From positions 241,400 through 305,399 of the forward strand of contig NW_019774558.1 of the NCBI RefSeq assembly GCF_001039355.2: a DNA stretch of 64,000 nt. Reading direction: 5' to 3'. Both the position numbers and the translations under genes were made by a program. Each line of letters begins with the position of its first letter. The first letter of the stretch is position 1. The DNA comes from Lingula anatina. Lineage: Eukaryota; Brachiopoda; Lingulata; Lingulida; Lingulidae. Below, one piece after another: positions 24,413 through 36,672 of the stretch. The notes under the pieces are model-generated. The model was not told where the DNA came from, did no database searches, and worked only from the letters and a program-made list of their open reading frames with translations.

Positions 24413-24632
24413 ATGGCTGCAGACGGTGGAGCAGCGACATTGTCGCCGGCTGGAATCAGCAACAGTAGACTGGATGAGAATATCGAGAACAAAGTAAAAG
24501 AAAGCCACAGGATAGACAGTCTGAATCTGCTAATTTTTCTCATCTTATTGACAATGACTGTTTTAACAATTTGGCTGTTTAAACATCGACGGCTGCGGTT
24601 TGTTCACGAGACAGGCCTGGGAATACTATATG
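24413..24632 (+). CDS. SLC9A6: NHE exon 1: N-terminus and first membrane segment
   Basis: The Met at 24413 opens [15 protein letters not shown] hydrophobic segment [18 protein letters not shown] follows, then [18 protein letters not shown]. The match to the NHE6/9 N-terminus (TIWLFKxxRxRFxHETG) is direct. The donor is GTGAGA, phase 1. This ATG is the first in frame near the ETS-containing promoter. Confidence 0.93.
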
Positions 24633-25647
24633 GTGAGATTGGTAACATTTTAAAATGGGAAATAAGTCACTGAATTGTCAATATGATTAATTGATACGCA
24701 GATCTTTTATTAAGGAAGTGAGAAGTTAATGTGAGAAATATTTGCTCAGCTGACTCGAATATCTGTGACAGAAATTTTCTGAATAACTGTAGTTCATTTG
24801 ATAAAAGCATGACAACAAATCTGCCAAAAATGCTTTATAAATTGTTGGCCTCTATACACAAAAAACATATAAAACACCAATTATCATATTATTAAGCTCT
24901 AAGATAAGTGCCTATATTCAAAGGGTGTTAACAAACATTGCTTGAGCATACTCTGTACTTATTCTTGCTGTCATTAAGGCTGCTTATATCATCAACCTGC
25001 AGTCAAACTGTCATTGAGTAATTTAATTACAGTACCTAGTAGTAGTATGTATGTACAGTATGCCCATCTTCAAGCTGGTGGTTCAAATTACCGATTCTAT
25101 TACAGGTTTTCATATATAACATGTTCATGTGGACTGGCACGGTTGAAGTTGATAATCAAATAACAGATTTGCCCTCCTCCAGGATAAAATTATTTGCAGC
25201 CATATAGATACATGTACACCATTCCAAATCTAAATTTTGTACTTCACCAGTGATATGAATTCCATTGGAAAATGGGGTAAAATAATGAAATGCTTAATTT
25301 TCCTCAGCCTAATTAGATTGAAAAAAAAAAAAAAAGTTCAATATATGACTAAAGTGAATGATGCTATAATAAGCCCAGAAGACATGTGCATGAACAGTGT
25401 TAAATTTCATAATATAAGGAGGAGAGATTGCTTACAGCTGTAGTCACCATGTCATTAATTTATTATCACCACATGAAATGAAATATTCTGTTTCAATTCC
25501 ATTTTAACGTGAGTAACTTGAATGGATTTCATTTCCTGTCATTTGTTTCCTGCATGTGTATGTGTTATATATTTAAGCACATACATTTGCATACATACAC
25601 ACACACACACTTGCATACTCATGTAGTCAACACACACACACACATAC

Positions 25648-25686
<39 letters not shown>

Positions 25687-27135
25687 TGGAAGTAAATAAG
25701 GTGAAAACACATAAAATAGATAAAATCACAGCTTCCAGTTGAAACATTCACATCCAGCAGTTTGCAACATGTGCTTATATATAGAACTGTATCAAATATG
25801 AATAACAGTTGATGCTGGTGTGATGGAGCACATCTATATTTCAGGTTTAGGTGTTTCTTGCTTTCTGACAAAATACTGTCTCTGATCCAGGCATGTCCTT
25901 CACCTTATTTGTTACTTAATACATCAACTGTAATAGTCCAAACCACAGCTGTTACTGTCACAGGGATTGTAGATGTCTGGATTATATGTGGTTCCAAGCA
26001 ATGTGGGTTGCCTTGCCGAGCTTGGTTGATTATAAGTGCCTGGGATTTTAAAATTTTTCGTTGTTTGTTTGTATCCATTCATTCCTTCATTTGTTTGTTC
26101 ATTCATTCATTCATTCATTCATTCACCTTCCAGATAAGATTCAATACTGAAAAGATGAAAAAATGTTTCCAGTTTTTGATTTACTCTCACAGTGTGGATG
26201 CCAATGACTGGTCATATCACCAGTGATGTTCAAATTTGACATTTTGAACTTGGAAAAAAGGTTTATTATCTACTGGAAATATTCAAGAAATTTGAAACCT
26301 CCAGGATTTTTTTTGCTGTATAATAGTCTAACACACCTTGCATCATTGCATTCCTTTAATTAAATAGAGTTGTATGTCTGTTACTATATCATATATCCTC
26401 CTCTATAGGCAGTAAACAGCTGTAGAAACACTGGGTTACGTGCATACCAGATGCTTTTTTTTTGTACTCACACAGACATTATACTATATATTTTATCAGC
26501 TTGATAAATAATGACTTTGTCTACCTTTATTTTAAAAAATTTCATCATAGTATATTTAAAAAAGCCTTCTGTAGTGTGAAATGACTAGAATAACTGCAGA
26601 ACATTCTGAGATCTCAGATACTTACAAAAGAAAAAGGCAATGAGAATTTCTTTAGAAAATATACAGTATCCATTCAAGACTGTCATCACTTCTTTCCTGA
26701 AAATATCATCAGAATTTGTGAAGTACATTTTTGGATACCTATCCATTACTAAATTGACAAACTTGTGCTGATGAAGACAATTGAGACATCCTTCATTTTG
26801 ACGGTGGAGGCATAGTGTACATAAATCTTTCTCTGGCCCAAGAGGTTATCAAGACTATCAAATTTGGGACCACCATGTGACGTAAACGGACACAACATTG
26901 CTAATTCTCAGGAAAGCCATTAATTTTGCTATCATGGCAAATAGCCAAGTAGAAATATTGAAGTCATGCTGGTACGTTTTGCGATGTAGATCGAAATATA
27001 GCTAATTAATGTAATGATACAGGTAAAATGTATGATATATACTGACTCATTGGATTGATTTAAAAAATGCATGTATATAAGCATACAGTACTCATTATGG
27101 TCACACGTCCATGTACACACACACACACACACGCA

Positions 27136-27168
<33 letters not shown>

Positions 27169-27465
27169 TATAATATTACATGTATACATAGCAGGGGCGG
27201 ATCCAGAGAGATTTTCTGACAGTCTTCCAATTTATCTTTGTTAATTCGTCCTCAATTTTTGACCGTCTTCCGACAGAAAATATTACATACCCGTCAATGT
27301 AAACTTTAAAATCTGACCGTCTTCCAGAAGACCCAGAAGACGGCCTAAATCCGCCCCTGCATAGGGTTTATTCCCAATGAAATTTTTTGTACTCTTGCTG
27401 AATACAGGTAGATTAACAGATTATGAAACATGCCTCCTCTTGTTTCCAACATATATAATCACCAG

Positions 27466-27530
<65 letters not shown>

Positions 27531-27610
27531 CTCAAGACCAGGAGGGGGCTTGTTGTTGTCGGATCAATTTACTTAGAATGATATTTTAATTCAGAATGAA
27601 GCCATGTAGT

Positions 27611-27666
<56 letters not shown>

Positions 27667-29935
27667 TAATTTATAAAATCTATATATTTTAGGTTTAATA
27701 GTTGGAGTCATCATCAGATACACCAGTACAACAGAGCAAAAACTGTGGCAAAATTTCACCCTGCCAGAGGAGAGTCCCTTTAATTTCTCTCATCCCCCTG
27801 ACAACATCCATCTGGAGGTTTCGTTGTTTAGCGACATGGCCAATAAGACGCAGCTTATTACACAGGAGTACCTGTATAGCTTCAAAGGCCTGGTGTATAA
27901 CGCTGAGAGCACAGAGATCGAAGATAAGGTACAATATCTTTCTTTTTTTTCTGATGGTAATAATTGATTGTTTCTTTGATGAAATTATTGATAGAGCATT
28001 ATGTAGAAATAAGTTACAAATATAATTGACAATGAATAGTGGAAACAACAGTAAAGATTATTGATTACAGTTTCTGAATTCAAATTCAGTTACCTATATT
28101 TAGCAATCGGGTAATTTTTTTTTGTGCTTTAATGAAACTGCAAGTTCTTAATAATTACTAGTATAACATTTTAAGTAATTTAAAACTATTTTTATGATTT
28201 GTTGATGGCTTGAATAAAATAGGGGTTTGTTTTTTGTAATTCGTTGATTTGGAAAATTTTATCTTCCCTAGGCGACCTTTGATCCAGAGATATTTTTCAA
28301 TGTTCTACTTCCTCCTATTATTTTCCATGCAGGGTATAGTATGAAAAGGGTGAGTCTTTTCTTTTTTTCTTCATGTTTGATATTATTCTGCTGACAAAGA
28401 CGTATTTATGTACATCAATGACACTATATATAATTTATAACAAAAATAGACAAGAAATATATATTAATAAAAATATTTTGATTTGTTTGCTTTAAAAATA
28501 CAGGCTATACATACCTGTAATCTAAATCTCACATCTTTCTTTTACAGCGCCACTTTTTCCGCAATTTTGGTGCAATAGTAACTTTCGCCTTTCTTGGGAC
28601 GGCTGTCTCTTGTATGATTGTGGGGTGAGTAGACTTTTACTTCAGATATCTGATTTGTTTTCTTTCTGATTTCCTGTGTGTTTATAGTCTCATAATGTGT
28701 GTTAGATCTTCATATATCAGAATCTATCAATTACGGTGTTTGAAAGAATGACAGCAAAATTAAACATGAATACTTTATTTCAGTGGGATATTATACGGTT
28801 TCACCCGTCTAATGGTGACTTACAGCTCTCTATGGAAGCAGTGGGGGCTCACCAATTTTGGTCTGACGGATTGCCTTTTCTTTGGTGCTTTAATCTCAGC
28901 TACAGATCCAGGTAAATATTGAATGGTTTTATCATTTATATTTAAAATCCTGTCACACATGAAGCCATATTAAATTACTTAAATTTTTGTCTTTTTTGGA
29001 CAGACATTTCCACCTTTTAAGCTAGGAAAGCTAGGAAAGGTAGGAAAAGAAACTTGTATATTCGAAGTCAATTAACTTTGATAATTTGAGGTAATAAAAA
29101 CAATAATGATAAGTAAGTGAATTAATTAGTAAAGTAGTAAATCAGTTATGAATAATAAGCCAATAAATTAATTGGTCATATACTAAATTTATTAATAAAT
29201 TACCAATCATTTTTTAATCATTATTCAATTAATGAAATTAAAACATCTTGTTTTCCTCTTTCAGTGACGATATTAGCCATATTTCATGATCTTAACGTAG
29301 ACGTGGACCTGTATGCACTGGTATTTGGTGAAAGTGTCCTCAACGACGCAGTCGCCATTGTGTTAGCAGGGTGAGTGTCATACTCAAATCTTGAATTTTT
29401 CAACTGTTTTATAAAGAATTATAAATGAGATATTGGATCTGTCATTGAAACAACTTTCAACAATGGGTTTGGAGTATTGAGAATTTGTAAGAAATTTTGT
29501 TCCCTTTTTTATGTTCTTTAATCTCTTGGTTTGATTTATTGTGAGTATTTTATGGAAAAATTTACACTTTTAAGTTACCAGATAATTTGCTTTTGTCTAT
29601 AACACCAGTTTTATTGACTGTTGAGTCAAGCTTTGTTTTTGGTTAAAGTCTTTTAAATTTTGCTACAAAAAGTGAAAGTTAATTTATGATGGAAAAAAGA
29701 TTACTTTGATCNTATTACATGTATACATAGGGTTTATTCCCAATGAAACTTTTTGTACTCTTGTTGAATACAGGTAGATTATCAGATTATGAAACATGCC
29801 TCCACTTGTTTCCAACATATATAATCACCAGCTTTTCTCTATATATATATAGCTCAAGGCCAGGAGGGGGCTTGTTGTTGTCGGATCAATTTACTTAGAA
29901 TGATATTTTAATTCAGAATGAAGCCATAGTCTCTC

Positions 29936-29998
<63 letters not shown>

Positions 29999-32900
29999 TT
30001 AATTTATAAAATCTATGTATTTTAGGTTTAATAGTTGGAGTCATCATCAGATACACCAGTACAACAGAACAAAAGTTATGGCAAAATTTCACCCTCCCAG
30101 AGGAGAGTCCCTTTAATTTCTCTCATCCTCCTGACAACATCCATCTGGAGGTTTCGTTGTTCAGCGACGTGGCCAATAACACGCAGCTTATTACACAGGA
30201 GTACCTGTATAGCTTCAAAGGCCTGGTGTATAACGCTGAGAGCACAGAGATCGAAGATAAGGTACAATATCTTTCTTTTTTTTCTGATGGTAATAATTGA
30301 TTGTTTCTTTGATGAAATTATTGATAGAGCATTATGTAGAAATAAGTTACAAATATAATTGACAATAAATAATGGAAACAACAGTAAAGATTATTGATTA
30401 CAGTTTCTGAATTCAAATTCATTTACGTATATTTAGCAATCAGGTAAATTTTTGTGCTTTAAGAAAAATTGCAAGCTCTTAATGATTACTAGTATAACAT
30501 TTTAAGTAATTTTAAACTATTTTTATGATTTGTTAATGGCTTGAATAAATGGGATTTGTTTTTTTTTTTTATCTTCCTTAGGCGACCTTTGATCCAGAGA
30601 TATTTTTCAATGTTCTACTTCCTCCTATTATTTTCCATGCAGGGTATAGTATGAAAAGGGTGAGTCTTTACATTTCTTTTCTTCATGTTTGATATTATTC
30701 AGCTGTCAAGGACATATTTGCATACAGCAATGACATATGTAATAACAAAAATAAGAAATTTATATTAATAAAAAAATATTTTGATTTGTTTGCTTTAAAA
30801 AAGTACTGTCTATACATACATGTAATCAAAGTCTCACATCTTTCTTTTAAAGCGCCACTTTTTCCGCAATTTTGGTGCAATAGTAACTTTCGCCTTTCTT
30901 GGGACGGCTGTCTCTTGTATGATTGTGGGGTGAGTATACTTATATTTTAGATATCTGATTTGTTTTCTTTCTAATTTCTTATGTGTTTATAGTCTCATAA
31001 TGTGTGTTAGATCTTCATATATCAGAATCTATCAATTACGGTGTTTGAAAGAATGACAGCAAAATTAAATATGATTACTTTATTTCAGTGGGATATTATA
31101 TGGTTTCACCCGTCTAATGGTGACTTACAGCTCTCTATGGAAGCAGTGGGGGCTCACCAATTTTGGATTGACAGATTGCCTTTTCTTTGGTGCTTTAATC
31201 TCAGCTACAGATCCAGGTAAATATTGAATGGTTTTTTCATTTATATTTAAAATCCTGTCACACATGAAGCCATATTAAATTACTTAAATTTTTGTCTTTT
31301 TTGGACAGACTTTTCCACCTTTTAAGCTAGGAAAGCTAGGAAAGGTAGGAAAAGAAACTTGTATATTCGAAGTCAATTAATTTTGATAATTTGAGGTAAT
31401 AAAAACAATAATGATAAGTAAGTGAATTAATTAGTAAAGTAGTAAATCAGTTATGAATAATAAGCCAATAAATTAATTGGTCATATACTAAATTTATTAA
31501 TAAATTACCAATCATTTTTTAATCATTATTCAATTAATGATGTTAAAACATATTGTTTTCTTCTTTCAGTGACAATATTAGCCATATTTCATGATCTTAA
31601 CGTAGACGTGGACCTGTATGCACTGGTATTTGGTGAAAGTGTCCTCAACGACGCAGTCGCCATTGTGTTAGCAGGGTGAGTGTCATCCTCAAATCTTGAA
31701 TTTTTCAACTGTTTTATAAAGAATTATAAATGAGATATTGGATCTGTCATTGAAACAACTTTCAACAATGGGTTTGGTGTATTGAGAATTTGTAAGAAAT
31801 TTTGTTCCCTTTTTTATGTTCTTTAATCTCTTGGTTTGATTAATTGTGAGTATTTTATGGAAAAATTTACACTTTTAAGTTACCAGATAATTTGCTTATG
31901 TCTATAACACCAGTTTTATTGACTGTTGAGTCAAGCTTTGTTTTTGTTTAAAGTCTTTTAAATTTTGCTACAAAAAGTGAAAGTTAATTTATGGTGGAAA
32001 AAAAGATTACTTTGATCTCTATAAGAGAAAATAAAAGCAAGTTGTGGCAGCCTAAATTGCTTTTGTTAAACTATTGACACATTTTTTCAGAATTTTTGAA
32101 AGGTATGCCACATTGAAAGGAAGTATACTTATTTTTGCTGAATTTTTGTTCACATTTTCTTCCTGTATACTATTGCCCTTTGTGGTTTCTCAAACTAATG
32201 TGAAAAACTTATTGAATACTCCTGTGGCGGGTTTTTTGTCGTTTTCCTCAGCACAAATACCTACTGGATGTTCAACCTATCTTCCTTTCAGCTATAAAGC
32301 CATTGTGATGTGAAACAAAGTTCTTTGTATTTAGTAAACTATCAGATTACGTCTCTCAGCAGTTACATTCACATCTTTATTGTTTTCATTCTGTGAGAAC
32401 TATGACAATTTTTATGGTGAAGAAAATGTGAGAAAGAAAGATGGCAAGTTAAGAATGATAAAATACTCTGTATAGTGAAGATAATGTTTTATGAAGTAAT
32501 GTGCCATTGTTTTGAGGAAGTAGGAGAGTGAGAGAGAGAGAGAGAGATTGGTATTATCCTATAATCAACTTAGAAGGAGAAAAATGGAAGAGATAGAAAG
32601 CTGGATAAGGAACAACTGAGCAATGCGATATGAATCTAGCTTTAAATTATTTCTGAATCTACCTATGAATCAAACCCACGGTGTATATTGAATATGTTTC
32701 AAATTTCCTTCCAGTGCGGTGGAGAAATACAGCGATGTGCGGGCCACTGGGATCTCAGACGCAGTGGACTATAAAGCTGTACTGGAGTCACTGGGTAATT
32801 TCCTAGGCATTTTCTGTGGAGCTTTTGCCATTGGGTCCTTCATGGGATGTATTACTGCCTTGATATCCTTGAATATTAACTGTATTGAAGCTGTAATCTG

Positions 32901-35900
32901 ATGAAAAAGTTGTTCAGTATAAGTATGTTGTTGTATATTTGTAGTTGTTATGTTGAATGATCATCCCTCCTGAGGTATTTCATTTGATTTACTTATATTT
33001 TAAGGTGAGACAATTATTTTATAAATATACTGTGTGTGCACTTAAAAAAATTTTTTTTATCAGATATTTTTATTTTCATTTTAAAAATGAAAATGTTTAT
33101 TATTGATTTTTGGATTCTGTGTTATAATAGGCACTGGAAAAAAATGAACACACTGTATACTTGTATTGCACTGTTGAGACTTTTCTGACCTTTTCAGGGT
33201 CCTTTGGGCCATTCTTGTGAATTGTGTAAATCCAGTGAATCGTGTAAATCCTACTTTTTCAGTGAGGACTGGTCTCATGCCTGGTATTGGGATATATTGA
33301 ATCGAAGGGATTCTTGTGTCTTTATTTTATAAGTTGCACCACCACCATATTGTTCTGTGTTACTGTGGAAATATTGCAAATTCCAACGTAAGCCTGGCCA
33401 TCAATACATGAGTTTTTTCAATTCAACAACCAATGCTGTTCTATTTAATAGAACTGGTATAACCATATTTTGCCATATGTTTTTTTTAATTTCTGTCCAA
33501 TCCTTTCTATAACCTGTGAAGTTGAGAACCTCCCTCTTTTTTAGTTGAATTAGATAGTCTGAATTTTCATCTTCATTTTATTTTACTGTATTGTTTGTAC
33601 ATCTTGATTGCATTAAGATATATAAGATAAGTGTTTTTGACATGTTCATCGTCATGGTCTAAGTCCACATTGGAAACAACTCTATATTCTATATCAGCTC
33701 CTGTCTGTTCGCATGTTATTCTATATTCATTTGTTCTTTCTAAAAAATGTAGGTATTTTCTCTCTAATATTTCATCTGAATCCTTCACTGCTATTCCTAA
33801 ACTAATGGCTTGCTCTAAGGACTTTGCAGCTACTGTGACTGTTCTTTTGGCAAGACTCCTTTCCGTATTTTATTTTATCCAAATCCATGTTGTTGCAAGT
33901 GGGCTATCATGTGTTGATTGTGGAAATAGGGCGGACTGTAAATTATTGAATTTTCAGAGTAAGGGAGAAAAAATGATACAATACATGCTACATCCTTGCA
34001 AAGAAACCATGTGCACTTGGCCCCATATCCAATTGCTGAAAAATAGAATTAACACTTCTGATCAGTTTCACTTGCTCTACATAACTGTCCTCAGAAGAAA
34101 TTGGTTTAAGAGGACGAATCTCCTCTAAGGCAGTGGACACAGCTAAAGGTATATTGTCATAATAAAGACATAATGCCTCCCACATTTTCTCATACGCTCC
34201 CCGAGACTGTCTGTCTGGTCTGAGTATGGTCTCATTGTAAATGAATGTGACCCATAGTTATATGAGCACTGATGAGACTTTTCCAACTTTTGTTGGATAT
34301 GACTTATTGGGAGGTCATTTGGGTCATTCTTGTGAATCGTAACCTACACCCCTGACCAATTTTCCTACTTTTTCAGTGAGGACTGGTCTCATCCCTGATG
34401 AGTGAGGACATTCAGGTGTTACACCCAGTGGCATAGTGAGCAGTTATCAGATCATTTTATTTATCCCAGAACAATATTAGTGTATGAAATTTACCTTACA
34501 GAATATACACATTTTTATGCTTATACTTGATTAAGTATAATTACACAGTAAAATGAATATGCCATCAGTTTTCCTTAACCAAGTCCACCTTACCAAATAT
34601 ACCCAGATCAGGGACTACCCGTTACTGGAGACCACGCTGTTCTTTCTCATGTCTTACAGCACATTCCTGACTGCCGAGTCCCTAAGCCTTACAGGTCAGT
34701 GTGGCTTGGCTGAGATTGTGTTTGGTGTGACAGATCATTGTGATAAGTGAATGTGTCTTTGTTGAGACTGACCTTAAATTTTTAATCTTCATCTCATTTG
34801 ATATTTTAAAACCTGGTATGGAATATATACTCATTTTCTGTGTATTTTATAAATTATATGTAATATATAAAAATTGAATAAACCTCTCAGTTATCTTGTA
34901 TGCACACTATACTAGTATACTATACACAATTTCATGCATCAGAACTTTTTTGATTGAGCACATTTTGATGTTTTCCTACAGGAATTGTTGCTGTGCTATT
35001 CTGTGGTATCTGCCAGGCTCACTACACATATAACAATCTGTCCCAGGAGTCCAAAGTCAGAACAAAGCAGGTATGGAAGTCGCCACAATATATGTAGCAT
35101 ACTTGAGCAATTATTTACACTGTCTTTATATTCTCTGAACAGTGCAAGAACATTTCAGGCTGAACTACAACTAGAATTGCATGATAATGAATAAATTTTC
35201 CTTAAAAAAGTTAACTCTGTTATTTGAGAGAAGATGATTTGGTAAATTAATTTAATGTTATTACCTGCAAGATATGCCCACCAGAAGGGAGAAGGGGTGC
35301 TTGAAGTCGACATGCACTCTTACGACTTGAAGTTGACATGCGCTCAGAGTGTATGTCGACTCCAAGCACCCCTTCTCCTTTTAAAAAGACTCATGGCTTA
35401 GTGCTTACATACCCTTGGCTGTTGAACTTAATGGCTGAAAATGTGGTAGCAAAAGATCTTGTATGTAAATAAAAAAAAAATTCTACTCTACCATTTGTAA
35501 TGTTTGAAGATGTTTACATAGTAATGTGAAGTAATTAATAAATGGTTGTATTGTTGCAGTTGTTCGAGCTTCTGAACTTCCTGGCAGAGAACTTTGTATT
35601 TATCTACATTGGAGTGGCCATATTTACTTTTAACCGTCACCGCTGGGATCCTGGCTTCATCTTTGCAGCATTGGTATCCTTGATCTAAATGTGATGAATT
35701 AGAAAAAATAATGTATGAATTATTTATTGAGCATTATTAGACGGGCCCATAGCCAGCAATTTCAAAGGAGGGTTCTTTTTCTTTCTAGGGGTGAAAGGTT
35801 GTTTAGAACATTGTTGGTTTTAAAGGAAGAAACTTTTTTTCATAATTGATAAGTTTATGTAGCTTATTAAAATTGACATTTTGAACTTATTTTTCCTTAA

Positions 35901-36621
35901 CATATTTGCACAGCTAGCTATTATTGTTGGCAGAGGCCTCAATGTATATCCTCTTTCATTCCTTTTAAATCTTGGCAGAAAAAATAAAATTCCAATGAAT
36001 TTCCAGCACATGATGATGTTTTCAGGTAAAGATATACATAATTTATTCAGGTAATAAAGATATACATAATTTATTCAGGTAATAAAGATATACATAATTT
36101 ATTCAGGTAATAAAGATATACATAATTTATTTAACAGTTGTCAGCTTTTTGTTGATGGAACCTGCTGAAATATTCAGCAGTTCTGATTAGTGACTGGAAA
36201 TTGATGAATCACAAAAAAAGATTACAGTTAATGCTTTATTATTATTATTATTATTAATTTTCATCAATATAATAAATCATGCCTTATAATATGATACTAA
36301 TCTTGATTAATACTGCTCATTTACATTTAGGCTTAAGAGGAGCCATAGCATTTGCATTAGCCATCAGAAATACTCTGACCCCCGCCAGAGAACTGATGTT
36401 TACCACCACACTACTTATTGTAATCTTAACTGTGATTTTATGTGGGGGATTTACCACTCAGATGTTGCAGTGGTTACGGATAAGGTGAGATGTTTTTCTG
36501 AACTATAATCATGACAATAAAACATTTATTTCATTGAGTGGGAATGTAAATAAAAAAGTTCAATTTTATGACCAGTTTTTAAGCCTTTTATCCCCAGCTG
36601 CCCTAGAGATAATTTATGTAT

Positions 36622-36672
<51 letters not shown>

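Larger units (their letters stand above)
24633..27692. other. NHE intron 1
   Basis: Noncoding, with simple repeats: CA at 25595-25643, GA at 25651-25682, ATTC at 26098-26126, CA at 27115-27167, TA at 27468-27528 and CT at 27612-27660, plus the MITE at 27192-27359. Confidence 0.75.
29713..32018 (+). repeat. Second copy of NHE exons 2-6 (likely unmerged allelic overlap)
   Basis: This block repeats about 27172-29711 at a few percent divergence. Exon copies are 30026-30261, 30582-30659, 30853-30929, 31089-31216 and 31570-31675, all with open frames and splice sites. Differences include loss of a long TA repeat, a longer CT repeat, absence of the MITE at 27192-27359, and two amino-acid changes in exon 2 (M to V and K to N). 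Exon 6 ends in phase 2 whereas exon 2 needs phase 1, so serial inclusion of both sets would shift the frame. Confidence 0.85.
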
